This document shows, piece by piece, positions 11,501-20,455 of a stretch of DNA of 64,000 bases. Both the position numbers and the translations under genes were made by a program. Within the stretch, counting starts at the first letter, position 1. The number at the start of each line of letters is the position of its first letter. The DNA is taken from contig NC_025262.1 in the NCBI RefSeq assembly GCF_000740895.1, positions 1,666,001-1,730,000 on the forward strand, written 5' to 3'. This DNA is from Theileria orientalis strain Shintoku (taxonomy: Eukaryota; Apicomplexa; Aconoidasida; Piroplasmida; Theileriidae). A model generated the notes under the pieces. That model was not told where the DNA came from and did no database searches. It worked only from the letters and a program-made list of their open reading frames with translations.

Positions 11501-12664
11501 AGCCACCACGACCAGGATTTCCGGATCATTCAGAAAATGAAGAAGGTATTGACCCAGGTGGACCTGAAGTCCGATACACGCAGCGCAGTTGAGTACGACT
11601 ACAGGGAGGAGAACAAGAAAAAGAAAATGACCTACACCACGAAGCCCGGATACGAGTTCGGGACTGTTAAATTCGGAGGAGTCACCATTTGGCAGACGAA
11701 CCATCGCGACGGGTTCTGCAGCGAAGTCATATTCAACAACGTGAGCAGCAAGGTCAAGAACGCGATTTTGAAAATGGACAACGGGACCCAGAAGGAGTTC
11801 ATCTACACCAAGAAGAAGTGGGAGGAATACTTGCCTGCCCAACCGCGTCCTCAGGCTCCTGAGGCGAAAGACGACGATATACAAATATTGGACCGCGTAA
11901 AATCAATCTCTGAAATGTTGGAAACCGATTCGGAGGCCGAAACTGACGCTGAAGAACCTGTCACTGGTCACACGATGTTCTTGAGTGAATCTGAGAGTGA
12001 GTCCACTGACACAGAAGAATTAGGCTCGGGAATCGCCAGTGTACCTCCTCAGTCCTCTCCGGGAACCATTGTCCAGATACCGCAGTTGGCCCAGGTCACT
12101 ACTGTGGAAACCCCTGAGACCTCCTCAGAAGTAAGTACGCAACCGGCCCTGATTTCCGGAATCACTATGACACTGTCTGAGTCCGAACCTGAAACAACCC
12201 CTGCAGATACTTCCCAAGGAGTGAGCAAGGGAAGGCCGGAACCTGACGTACAATCACACAAACTGCTAGAAGGTACCAGTGGTATCACAATGGACCTCTC
12301 GTCTTCGGATTCAGAGTTCATATTTGAGAAGCCTAAGCCTCGATCAGCTATTGCCGTACAACAACCCCAGTCCGATGTGGAATCAAGCGCTGGTGCACAA
12401 CGTGGTTCCATGATACCCGATCCGAACTATACACATAACGTTTTATGTAAGCCGTTGAATGCCGAGAACGTGAGTAAGGACTTCAGTAACGGCCTCTTCG
12501 GTTTCAATTCTAAGTATGTGGACATGACGCTGTGGAGCAGGCGCTATGGGAACCCAAACAACACCATTCCAATCCTCAGTAGGTCGCTGTATGCGCTGTT
12601 CTTCAACAGTGGAAGGTGGGATTCTCAATATTCAGATTCCTTTTCACTCAACACAAAGGACTAA
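8513..12664 (+). CDS. Large FAINT-domain (DUF529) secreted protein, SVSP-like
   Basis: This is a single exon of 1,383 residues. Residues 1-25 (MDLSILLINLWLYYVLL...) form a probable signal peptide. Residues about 75-160 are three exact-length tandem repeats of 28 residues (T-Q-L-x-S-D-S-D-S-D-S-G-E-E-S-K-P-E-K...). These are followed by further Asp/Ser acid tracts. Residues about 250-460 are degenerate proline/glutamine-rich repeats of the type QQPVVTVPLPEEDD. From about 570 to 1120 there are four FAINT domains; the second and third (from about residues 740 and 900) are almost identical even at DNA level. The tail is again acidic and Ser-rich and ends with LWSRRYGNPNN plus a short hydrophobic run. 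Signal peptide plus PQ-rich repeats plus FAINT domains is the layout of Theileria subtelomeric variable secreted proteins. That class assignment is inference from architecture. Base composition of the fourth domain is distinctly more GC-rich than the rest. Confidence 0.85.
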   Translation: MDLSILLINLWLYYVLLSRKILPPCSGIDRGFFSRMFSQPSPRIESTLDTRPRLELDLGDEIVTTVKVKPGDPDRTTQLDSDSDSDSGEESKPEKVVVKSSGQTTQLKSDSDSDSGEESKPEKVVVKSSGQTTQLKSDSDSDSGEESKPEKVVVKRSGQTTDLKSDSDSGDDSGEDSRGKPRVDVDSDKLVVIPKSARVAKRDSDSDSDDESRPKPKIKPKQGAKIQAPRKTIHLESDSDDDSKKELVVDVPLPPDEPDQPVVPTLPSLKNESGQPVLPTLPSLENNKEQQPLVLTMSLPLDYSDQQPIPSLAMQQEYSELENVLTFSLPKAYEQENVLTFSLPESFNQEPILTFSLPEDEFEQQSSVPHTPLEDDTYQQPVVTVPLPEEDDFHHEPSVTVPILEDDDEQQPAAMMAIPEEYSVQQRVPLLPSLEYDAEQQSIPVQIQDEDAPVSPRHRRKMSIPLDPDHHQVGSEPQRLIKQDSGVVTRQFQLDSDSDTETLQDNKPHPRHQQELEFEPETEIIPVLKPITSPLAKGVITPLSDEVTTPSPESKKKPAPEPEPEPKPEVKPLADLKLFAMDPDIPGAYIELNETDYDLMEELGEVNYSLKTFVHCHLVTYCNETVWSAGEYEVTDPESISCDPISGQITINSTKKGVMYRADGSGKWQYVSSFNYVPDFREILRPELAAKEKTPPRETIPFDHGKSEQIKVSVQGPPIYLVPIKELFKLFTHYEDFITEMDNNDYQMITEGYETDFEFKSDKKCTEIKFDNKSIWRKGDHDISVPTSISYNEEGTQVTIRDGKKEVIYQRDQLGGWNYQSTARYDIEYTPLSLIEAITGSPDYRTDFAALFRQPVAPTAVTQDMEPFMPATPAVTPPTVQAAHRDSFQLFTDDENDVTTEMDSNDYQMITEGYETDFEFKSDKKCTEIKFDNKSIWRKGDHDISVPTSISYNEEGTQVTIRDGEKAIILVKNQSGEWNHQTTARYHYDFDSAYHGSHHDQDFRIIQKMKKVLTQVDLKSDTRSAVEYDYREENKKKKMTYTTKPGYEFGTVKFGGVTIWQTNHRDGFCSEVIFNNVSSKVKNAILKMDNGTQKEFIYTKKKWEEYLPAQPRPQAPEAKDDDIQILDRVKSISEMLETDSEAETDAEEPVTGHTMFLSESESESTDTEELGSGIASVPPQSSPGTIVQIPQLAQVTTVETPETSSEVSTQPALISGITMTLSESEPETTPADTSQGVSKGRPEPDVQSHKLLEGTSGITMDLSSSDSEFIFEKPKPRSAIAVQQPQSDVESSAGAQRGSMIPDPNYTHNVLCKPLNAENVSKDFSNGLFGFNSKYVDMTLWSRRYGNPNNTIPILSRSLYALFFNSGRWDSQYSDSFSLNTKD
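8741..8992 (+). repeat. Three tandem 84-bp coding repeats (acidic 28-residue unit)
   Basis: Copies lie at 8741-8824, 8825-8908 and 8909-8992. Each encodes a Ser/Asp tract followed by GEESKPEKVVVK. Copies 2 and 3 are nearly identical, copy 1 has a few substitutions, and a decayed partial copy follows. This is a minisatellite likely to vary in copy number between isolates. Confidence 0.9.
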
Positions 12665-13152
12665 AACTGAGTTTAATTCAACCAGGGAGATGAACTACTA
12701 CAGTATGTAGTTTCTAACACACTATTGAATCCAACATCACATTTCATAGACTACTGTATACACGCCAAGTTGTACTCGATCCTGGTTCCTAGGATTCGAT
12801 GAGACGCGGAAGCCTGTACCATAGACACGACACTTGTTAGTTTTGTTTTAAACTATGTACCATAATGACTTACACATCAGATATTGTATCTAGTAGTCAG
12901 ACACTTACACAAGTAGGGTTGTGATATGGTCATCTGTGGCGGCAGATGACACAATTTCTCTTTGATAAGTAGCTAAAAGTTAGCCTCACATATTAGTTAT
13001 ATTCAATAAATATGTTTAGTTGATTGCTTAATAGGCCTTAAGTCTAGGCCCCATGACTCTTTTGATTCCACGAAATTGAGCCATAGACAGCCAGCTTTTG
13101 GACCTGTTATTGATGATAGAACTTGTGATATCCTAGGCCAAAATATATGTAA
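12665..13152 (+). other. Intergenic region between two FAINT genes
   Basis: No ORF or RNA recognised. It holds the 3' end of the large FAINT gene and the upstream region of the next gene on the same strand. Confidence 0.4.
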
Positions 13153-14247
13153 ATGGACCTTTGTATATCGATTCTACTTTTCACGATATTGTCAATACAA
13201 AATGAAATTAATTTTGCAAGTTGTAGAGAATTCACAATTCTAGATAGGAGAAACACTCATATAGATATCACACACCACAGATTGGTCACGGTAGATATCA
13301 AAAACTGCTCCACCAATTCCAGAGTTTCCTGTGATTATGATCCAACTAACGACAGCAGTACCTTTACACCCAACCAAGGATACTTCATAAACAAGGTTAC
13401 CAAGCGTGAGGCTGTTCTTTGGGATGCTAAGGACTATGGCAACCAGTACGGCTCCCAAGTATTTGTAGGAAAAGGTGAGATGGGCAATAGAGTATTCAGG
13501 GTGTATTTTCCATCGCCATTGCAAACTCGACAGTTCGAACCACCTAAACCTATACAGCCTGAAACTACCAAACCCAAGCTAGTAACTCTTGACATAAAAA
13601 ACAAGAAGAGCACAGAGGAAATTGACTACGAGTACGACGAGAAGCATCGCACTCACACCTTCACACCTAACAAAGGATATTTAATACACGACGTTACAAG
13701 GAAGGGTAAGGTGATGTGGGAGTGTGAAAAGGGAGTTTACCCAGAAATGGTACTCATATTACCCAATGAAGAAGGAGAGCCAGTGTTGAGATTCAAATTT
13801 CCTAAAATTGAGGATACACCAGACGAAACGTTCGAAACAGATCACAGACTGGTGGATCTGAACGTGGCAGGGAATGAACCATCTCATGTTTACGAGATAA
13901 TAATCGATTATAACATTGATATAAGTTCTGTCGGATACCTTTACATCGCTAAAAGCGTCTTTAAATTTAAGTCGGTGGGAGAGGGTTCACATCTGGTATG
14001 GAAGGCAAAGAATGAAAGCGAATGCGCCAAAAGTGTATTATATATTCGTTCTTTAATTGGAATAAATAGTAAAGTAGAAATATTATTTTTTGATGGAACC
14101 GTTAAATTCTTCTATCAAGCGCCCTCATCAATTATGGGCAATCCATGGAGAGAAAATCCTTATGATTTTAAGGACAGAAAATTAGAAGAAAGGCGATTGG
14201 AACTATGGTCAAGATACTATGATGATCCAACATTAAGCAGGACATAA
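13153..14247 (+). CDS. FAINT-domain secreted protein, 364 residues
   Basis: Residues 1-23 (MDLCISILLFTILSIQNEIN) are a likely signal peptide, similar in its opening to that of the upstream FAINT gene. Three FAINT-like modules follow at about 42-125, 140-215 and 228-320. Each has the hallmark opening L-V-x-L-D-I-K-N and the F-T-P-N-[QK]-G-Y-[LF]-I core with W about 15 residues later (VLWDA, VMWEC, LVWKA). The C-terminus has LWSRYYDDPTL, shared with LWSRRYGNPNN in the upstream gene. No membrane segment follows the signal peptide, so it is probably secreted or host-exported. It is a single exon. Its convergent neighbour at 14823-16541 belongs to a different family. Confidence 0.85.
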   Translation: MDLCISILLFTILSIQNEINFASCREFTILDRRNTHIDITHHRLVTVDIKNCSTNSRVSCDYDPTNDSSTFTPNQGYFINKVTKREAVLWDAKDYGNQYGSQVFVGKGEMGNRVFRVYFPSPLQTRQFEPPKPIQPETTKPKLVTLDIKNKKSTEEIDYEYDEKHRTHTFTPNKGYLIHDVTRKGKVMWECEKGVYPEMVLILPNEEGEPVLRFKFPKIEDTPDETFETDHRLVDLNVAGNEPSHVYEIIIDYNIDISSVGYLYIAKSVFKFKSVGEGSHLVWKAKNESECAKSVLYIRSLIGINSKVEILFFDGTVKFFYQAPSSIMGNPWRENPYDFKDRKLEERRLELWSRYYDDPTLSRT

Positions 14248-14822
14248 AATTGTTTGTATAGTTCACACACCTCAGCCTGTTTAACTCTTAAAACGTTTCA
14301 CACATTCAAGTTCATTAAATTTAATGCAGTCAATTCCTTTACATGGTAAATATGCCCATATTTATAGCTAATATTTAAGAAAATGTAAGCTTGAGGATTA
14401 TCAACTATTTAAAGATTCCTATCTTAAATTAATATCAAAATACAATTCAACCTAACAAATATGTTATACAACTAATTTCTATGATTTAGCAGGAGACGGA
14501 ACCAATTTATTACACAAAGAAGTGTAATAAATCAGTCGGTCCTCCCAACATAAGATTCCACATATAAATCGTTGTCCATGTATGGTGATAAATAAAGTGT
14601 ATTTAAACTTGCTGGATTAAAACCATATTAATATTTCAGATCTATGGTACATTAAAGCTCAAAAAGTGTTGTAAAATCAATTTTAAATTCAAATAAGTCT
14701 TACAAGTGTGTTAAAACTTTGAGTCTATGCTACAACAGTGTATTAGGTTCGAATTTAAAATTTTTTCAAGCTTTAAAACACTATGGTACAGTCGTGTCAC
14801 GATATAAAAGCCCGATGGAGCG
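14248..14822. other. Convergent intergenic region with a perfect inverted repeat
   Basis: It lies between two convergent genes (plus gene ending 14247, minus gene ending 14823). It is AT-rich and has no coding exon. It contains the inverted repeat at 14505-14532 listed separately. Confidence 0.5.
14505..14532. terminator. Perfect 11-bp inverted repeat, candidate 3'-end signal
   Basis: Arms at 14505-14515 and 14522-14532 (ATTTATTACAC / GTGTAATAAAT) are separated by a 6-nt loop. It lies near the middle of a convergent intergenic region, so it could mark RNA 3' ends for both genes. The role is inferred from position. Confidence 0.35.
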
Positions 14823-16541
14823 CTAAGTCAACCACCTGATGAGGCTGAGGCACTTGTGAACGAAGTTGCCAACAGCTCCGAGAACAGTGCCAGTAACGAT
14901 GGCGGCAGCAATCGTGCCCAAAGCTACGATTGGTGCGCAATCACAATCCTCCTCAATCTGGCTACTAACCTGTTGCAGTGCTTCAGATGTAGGAATATAG
15001 TCACCACCACCTCCAGAGCCTTCGATGTGTTCATGTGTTTTATGCGATCCTGGTTGTTGTGCTTGTGTTGTATTGTCGGTTGATGTATGTGTGTCTCTCC
15101 CGTGTGTTGTTTTACCAGTATCACCACTTGAAGGCTCTTGATGTGTGACTTGATGCCGTGATTTAGAAGAATCTACTTCTGATTGAGGGGAAGGGCTTCT
15201 TGATGAGGTTTCACTTGGAGGTCCTTGCACTTGTTTCTCAAACTTATTTTCTTCTTGTGGTTGCTGTTCGGTTGTGTGAAGTCGTTTTCCGTCGGAGTGT
15301 GTGTCTCGATTATCACTAAGGCCAGTGTGTTGTGTTTGGCCTGGTGTTACTCCTTGTTCTTTAGTTTCTTCTGGGCTTTCGGGACTAGGATCGGGACCTG
15401 GATGACGATGAGTACCTGTTCTACCAAAATTTTCCTTTGATTTACCATCTTCTTTTTTTCCTTTTTCCCTGCCTGCCTTTTCTTTATCTACTTCTTGAGT
15501 GCCTCCACTGGGTTTGGCATTTGAGTCTTTTCCACGGGATTTATCTTGCGTACTGGATGAGTCTGTTGATGACGTGTCGGGACTCTTAGGGGTGCTACTG
15601 ACTTTGGATTGACCTGATCCACAATATGTGCTACTATCACTATCTAATTCTTTTTTCAATTTCTCCAATATCTCCTCTAAATCCTTGTAAGACTTGTAAG
15701 GAACATTTGCTTTACAGAAGTCAGTCCCCTTTTTCTTCCTAACGTGCTGGATCTTTGTGCTACACCCTGTAAGACACTCAATTAATAAAGGTTCTGTATC
15801 ATGGTAATACACCACTACTCCATCGAATAGTTTCCACTGTATTGCTTCAAGACCAGTCATGTTCCTATCACTCTTGCTCCAGTACCATCTATCCGTGTAT
15901 AGTTGGGCGTGCATTTTGTTACAGTTAGATGTAAATCCAACCTTGTGAAATTTTTTGGATTTTTCGCCAATGTAGATACGGTTGTAAGGGTTCTTTGGAT
16001 CATTAGGGACTTGCTCGACATCTTTGTTATATTTACTATATGAAACAAAGTACAACGGCTTCAGGAGTTTCCTGAACTCACCGTCTAGCTTACTAGTTAG
16101 GCTTCCTTTGATTGTGTACTTTTCCAGATTCCTGGGATAGTCCCATCCCGCTTCCTTTAGTAGTTCATATCTACAATTAAATGTTTTACCATTAACAGTC
16201 CTAAAACTGACTACCACCGGGAGATCTGGCCTCATTAGGGTATAGTAAATGTCGAGACCTTTTAGAATATGGTCTTTATCAGGGTAGTAGTAGCAAAACC
16301 CGTAACTTCCAATGTTTTCGTAGCTGGTTCCAGTGTAAAGTGTCACGGAATAGTATGAGTAGTAGGTCCATATACCGGTTTTGTTGTTATTTTTGTATTC
16401 AATCTCGTAGGAAACCTTCTCATAGTTGGTACAGGTATCACATATTTCTCTTTTAATTTTAACGGTGTACTCATCTTTCAACTCAAATTGTCCATCCTTC
16501 CGGCCCATATATATGTACAGGTTAGATGGACCACCTCCCAT
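14823..16541 (-). CDS. Variable-family protein (MGGGPS start, Ser/Thr-rich stalk, C-terminal TM)
   Basis: This is a single exon of 572 residues. It starts M-G-G-G-P-S, matching the N-myristoylation consensus (Gly2, Ser6), with no signal peptide. Residues 1-300 contain the family's repeated strand module (LDIYYTLMRPDLPVVVSF, then VVVYYHDTEPLLIECL). Residues about 300-510 form a Ser/Thr/Pro/Gln/Glu-rich low-complexity stalk. A C-terminal hydrophobic segment (PIVALGTIAAAIVTGTVLGA) is followed by the short tail LSLIRWLT. It is the most distal of three tandem minus-strand copies. Its 5' flank shares a 650-bp block with the 5' flank of the third copy and carries the 25-nt palindromic element 285 nt upstream of the ATG. 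I infer a membrane-attached antigen-like protein; the molecular function is unknown. Confidence 0.8.
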   Translation of the reverse strand: MGGGPSNLYIYMGRKDGQFELKDEYTVKIKREICDTCTNYEKVSYEIEYKNNNKTGIWTYYSYYSVTLYTGTSYENIGSYGFCYYYPDKDHILKGLDIYYTLMRPDLPVVVSFRTVNGKTFNCRYELLKEAGWDYPRNLEKYTIKGSLTSKLDGEFRKLLKPLYFVSYSKYNKDVEQVPNDPKNPYNRIYIGEKSKKFHKVGFTSNCNKMHAQLYTDRWYWSKSDRNMTGLEAIQWKLFDGVVVYYHDTEPLLIECLTGCSTKIQHVRKKKGTDFCKANVPYKSYKDLEEILEKLKKELDSDSSTYCGSGQSKVSSTPKSPDTSSTDSSSTQDKSRGKDSNAKPSGGTQEVDKEKAGREKGKKEDGKSKENFGRTGTHRHPGPDPSPESPEETKEQGVTPGQTQHTGLSDNRDTHSDGKRLHTTEQQPQEENKFEKQVQGPPSETSSRSPSPQSEVDSSKSRHQVTHQEPSSGDTGKTTHGRDTHTSTDNTTQAQQPGSHKTHEHIEGSGGGGDYIPTSEALQQVSSQIEEDCDCAPIVALGTIAAAIVTGTVLGAVGNFVHKCLSLIRWLT

Positions 16542-16689
16542 AGCTAGCCTTTATTTTGGGGATAATGCTGCGATATCACACTCAAAATAGCTTTGCGATA
16601 AATCTTATTTATTAAATTTAAATTTAGTGAGATCATTGTTAAATCTTTTTGAAAATTTATGTCGATTTTTGACGAATTTAAAGCTATGT

Positions 16690-17343
16690 AGACAAACAAT
16701 ATAGTACAGAAACAGATAAATCCTATTATATAAGATTCTACAAATATTATAATACAGCTGGTCTAACTCATAGTGAATAAGCAATATAAATACCAGCAAA
16801 CGTGAGTATTACAAATATAGAGGTAGTCGAACCAGCACGCAGCTGGCGACAACAACAACATTTATATATATGACATATTAATACAAAAGAGTATTATTTT
16901 TATATATCAAACAATTACATAACGAATTCCATGATATATAAAAATAAATAACTGATCTATGGCATTGTGAGTAGACCAGAGGGGAGTGAGGTCTGACTAA
17001 ACAAGTAAATTCATTGTGTATGGTTTAAACAGATAATTATGCTATTTATAAATGATTTGGTCGACATGCATCCATTGTTTAATATATATTTTACCGAATA
17101 TGAGTAATTAGCGATCTCTGTGCATAGGTACCCCCACCCATAAGGCAATTATGACCCAAAATAAGAGAATTATGGTAGCTAGTACCCCAAATACGTATTC
17201 AAACATTACACATTTACCTAATATATAATAAGTAACAGTCAGACATAAAAATATGTATCATCAATGACTAATCATTCTGGTATAACACACCGCCCATCCC
17301 ACAATTGACCATATACCTAATAGTGATAAACTTAAAAGGAACC
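16690..17343. repeat. Upstream duplicated block, copy A1 (about 650 bp)
   Basis: Nearly identical to 22116-22768 by eye, including long matching runs around GACCAGAGGGGAGTGAGGTC and the patch GTACCCCAAATACG. It covers the far 5' flank of the gene ending at 16541 and includes the palindromic element. It indicates recent segmental duplication or gene conversion between array members one and three, skipping the middle one. Confidence 0.85.
16826..16850. promoter_or_regulatory. 25-nt palindromic upstream element, copy 1
   Basis: Arms GTCG and CCAGC pair with GCTGG and CGAC around a 5-nt ACGCA loop and a 2-nt bulge. It lies 285 nt upstream of the ATG at 16541. It is shared with copies at 19681 and 22252 at almost the same distance from their genes. 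A GC-rich island in strongly AT-rich flanks, it is either a promoter or a 5' leader RNA element. Confidence 0.55.
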
Positions 17344-17549
17344 ATACTACTTATTTCATTTTTTCGTCGTCCTACAATGTTATTTGATATGATTCTTCAG
17401 TAACTAGGTGTACCATGATTCCATCATTAAGTTGGCCATTGAATGGACAACGATACCATTCTTCTATTTTATTTTTGTTTTTAATTGGGAGTGTATTATG
17501 TTTGTGATAAAAACGTTTTTTGCAGATTTTTTACAAAAACATTGGAAAA

Positions 17550-17933
17550 CTCTACTTTGATTTATTGTTTGTATAGGCTATTTTTAGGTTATTTAGATAT
17601 AACGTATTGGATATGATGGATGTCATTTGAGTATGTACAAGGCTATTATAAATAAACATGGCTAACACATATGTTATAAAACTGCATTGGATTAGAGGTG
17701 AGTGATATGTTACAGTTGTTGAATCGTGTTTTGATACAATTGTCAATGTGTTACAGGCGTTTACAGTATAGTACAGTGAAATATGGTACACAAGTGAGAA
17801 TAAACAACCTGATTGTATAAACTATGTCAAGAGTTTGATGGTGGTGTTGTACCAATAGATACCATAAACAACGACTGAAGTAACTATTACAACAACACCA
17901 GCTGCAACACAGCCTACAATCAGCCATACTGGT
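17550..17933. repeat. 3'-end duplicated block, copy B1
   Basis: Closely matches 20072-20455. It spans the last codons, stop and 3' flank of the middle family gene (stop at 17822). The flank contains a 79-codon open frame on the same strand that is also preserved in the other copy; I treat it as conserved 3' flank rather than a gene. Confidence 0.8.
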
Positions 17934-19399
17934 GGTTCTTCAGGCGGTGGCTTTGGTTCTTCTACTTTTGGTCTTGTCGGTGTTGTTTTTTCCTCTGGTT
18001 TTGGTGGAGGTGGTTCTTCACCAATTAGGATCTGATGAGCATACCATCTAACTGTGGTTATATTAGATAAACAAGCACAGTATTGTTCTATCTTTTCTAC
18101 CTTTTTTTCTATACCATCAGGTTTTCCTTTGTTAAACTCCACCCACTCTTCAAACTTGTCGGTATTAATAAAGTGATATGCTTTCTCGGCTTTACCATTA
18201 TCTTCTTTATGAAACACAATTAAAAATGGTTGTGTATCCTCTTTACCACCAGCATTCAAATAATACACCTCAACTTTTTTTGCCGTGACACCTGTTATGC
18301 CTTTTGCAGTGATTGTTATTGTTTTCCTTTTGAATATGATTTTAGGATTGTTGGCTGCATTAAACTCGTGTGTATATTTTTTGCATACTTTACCCTCGCC
18401 GGGTCCAACTTTTTGAACACCAAAGTATTGACTAGTCTCATCGATAATGACAGTAACACTGTTATTATCAAGTCCTCCTTTGATTTCATTTAGCTTTGTT
18501 ATCAGTTTTTTATCTTCATTGTAATCAACTTTTTCTTCAGACCAACAATAACCGTCATTATCTTTTCTCATAAATTGGATTGTCCCATTAGTGGAATCAA
18601 TAAACTCTATAAGTAAAGCAGTACCTTCATAGTCTCTATTTTGACGTTTGGGTTTGGGATCTTTTCTTTCAAAATAAACGATAATTCCATCAAAAAAGTG
18701 ACCCTTAACTGAATGAAGAAAATAAGGATCAATTTGATTTTTATTTGCATTAGCTTTAGGATCAGTGCTTTTAGGTTCTTTCGTGTCAAAATCCATGGAG
18801 AATAGAAGTTTACTTCCCATAACAGACTTAACCCCTTTCGAAATAAATGTAAACCTGAAGTGACTAGAAGATAAATGATGTCTGCTTACAGTAACAAATT
18901 TATTATCACTTTCAGTCGTTAATTTGATTTTTTTATTCAAAGTTAATTTTTTGAATTCATCATCCAAAATATTGGCGTCAACGGGTTTATCAATAGAATA
19001 TTCAGTTATATGCGAAGCATAATCCCATCTGGCTGTTTTCAATAGTTTATAATAACAGTCATACTTCTTTATTTCAGTTTCGAACGAAATAACAAGAGGG
19101 TGTTCAGGTGCCAAGACTGAATAATACACATGAACTTTTTTTACAACTTCATTAGGATTACCAGGATGACAATAAGCGAAAACATAGTTATTTTTATCTT
19201 TATTACTAGAACTATCGTATAATATCACGTTATGACGCAAACCACTACCATTAGTAAATTTAATCTCGTAACAACGTTCAAAAAAACAACTACATCCAGT
19301 TAATCTCTTAAGTTTCGTAGACACAGTATATCCAGTACCTGAATATTTGCCTTTTCTGCTGTGAAAATAAACATTAAGGTCAGAGTAAATCCCTCCCAT
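17822..19399 (-). CDS. Variable-family protein (MGGIYS start, proline-rich neck, C-terminal TM)
   Basis: This is a single exon of 525 residues. The N-terminus M-G-G-I-Y-S fits the N-myristoylation consensus and there is no signal peptide. Three family modules are recognisable by VHVYYSVLAPEHPLVISF (about residue 90), a divergent IIVYFER...ALLIEFI (about 230-260) and VEVYYLNAGG...PFLIVFH (about 380-400). A conserved CACLSNITTVRWYAHQILI segment precedes a proline/glutamate-rich neck (about 455-485) and the membrane segment WLIVGCVAAGVVVIVTSVVV with tail WYNTTIKLLT. The closest relative is the next copy at 20344-21966; the last 110 bp of coding sequence and the 3' flank are nearly identical, suggesting gene conversion at the anchor. 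The 25-nt palindromic element lies 282 nt upstream of its ATG. Confidence 0.82.
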   Translation of the reverse strand: MGGIYSDLNVYFHSRKGKYSGTGYTVSTKLKRLTGCSCFFERCYEIKFTNGSGLRHNVILYDSSSNKDKNNYVFAYCHPGNPNEVVKKVHVYYSVLAPEHPLVISFETEIKKYDCYYKLLKTARWDYASHITEYSIDKPVDANILDDEFKKLTLNKKIKLTTESDNKFVTVSRHHLSSSHFRFTFISKGVKSVMGSKLLFSMDFDTKEPKSTDPKANANKNQIDPYFLHSVKGHFFDGIIVYFERKDPKPKRQNRDYEGTALLIEFIDSTNGTIQFMRKDNDGYCWSEEKVDYNEDKKLITKLNEIKGGLDNNSVTVIIDETSQYFGVQKVGPGEGKVCKKYTHEFNAANNPKIIFKRKTITITAKGITGVTAKKVEVYYLNAGGKEDTQPFLIVFHKEDNGKAEKAYHFINTDKFEEWVEFNKGKPDGIEKKVEKIEQYCACLSNITTVRWYAHQILIGEEPPPPKPEEKTTPTRPKVEEPKPPPEEPPVWLIVGCVAAGVVVIVTSVVVYGIYWYNTTIKLLT

Positions 19400-20071
19400 C
19401 TCATGTCAATTTCACAGACTTATCGAGATAAATCTGCCAAATTTAGAGTTGCGATAATATCTCAGTTTTACAATGTTGAAGGTATTGTTAAACATGGTTA
19501 TATTGATCAAAAAAGCTGATTAAATCTCATTTGTTAAAGCTCATAGACAAACATTATTATACATTTATAAATAAATCCTATCCTCTAGGATTCTACAGAT
19601 ACTATTGTACAATAGTTTTTTTCGATCACTAATACGTCAAAATATGACCATTATAACATAATAACACAAATGTAGAGGTAGTCGAACCAGCACGCAGCTG
19701 GCGACAACAATAACACTCAAAAAATAGTCATAAATGAGTGTATATATACGAATTTTACATAAATATAAATATTATTATTTATATAAAGCCGATAAATATA
19801 TAAAAAGATCATCCTAATTAATCAATTCAACATAATCTGATACAATGTGTGTCTTGATCGTATGGAGACAACATGGAATCAAATGAATCTAGATTAAACC
19901 GAATCAAATGCACCAATTATATAACATTTATAAATTCACATGGTTAGTTTCCTTGGTGTTTTATCTCTTTAAGACTAAACTCGTAAAATTATAGTTATGT
20001 GCTCTTGGGTGACCCCGATGTTTTCATATGGCTTGATTGTCAAATATTTTTAATAGCAACATGGATATTAG
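19400..20071. other. Intergenic region of the tandem array
   Basis: It contains the 5' flank of the 17822-19399 gene, closely similar to the 5' flank of the third copy (21967-22285), and the palindromic element at 19681-19705. Unlike the outer copies it lacks block A. Nothing else recognised. Confidence 0.6.
19681..19705. promoter_or_regulatory. 25-nt palindromic upstream element, copy 2
   Basis: Identical to the copy at 16826-16850. It is 282 nt upstream of the ATG at 19399. The flanking GAGGTA on one side and ACAA on the other are also shared. Confidence 0.55.
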
Positions 20072-20455
20072 CTCTACTTTGATTTATTGTTTGGATAGTC
20101 TGTTTTTAGGTTATTTAGAAATAACTTAATGGATATGATGGATGTTATTTGAGTATGTACAAGGCTATTATAAATAAACATGGCTAACACATATGTTATA
20201 AAACTGCATTGGATTAGAGGTGAGTGATATGTTACAGTTGTTGAATCGTGTTTTGATACAATTGTCAATGTGTTACAGGCGTTTACAGTATAGTACAGTG
20301 AAATATGGTACACAAGTGAGAGTAAACAACCTGATTGTATAAACTATGTCAAGAGTTTGATGGTTGTGTTGTACCAATAGATACCATAAACAACGACTGA
20401 TGTAACTATTAAAACTACTCCTGCTGCAACACAACCGACAATCAGCCATACTGGC
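20072..20455. repeat. 3'-end duplicated block, copy B2
   Basis: Partner of 17550-17933. It covers the 3' flank, stop codon (20344) and the membrane-segment codons of the third family gene. Confidence 0.8.

Noticed and set aside
17552..17791. Stand-alone gene for the 79-codon frame (and its twin at 20074-20313)
   Set aside because: It lies immediately 3' of a same-strand family gene within a recently duplicated block, so preservation is expected without selection. There is no recognisable domain.
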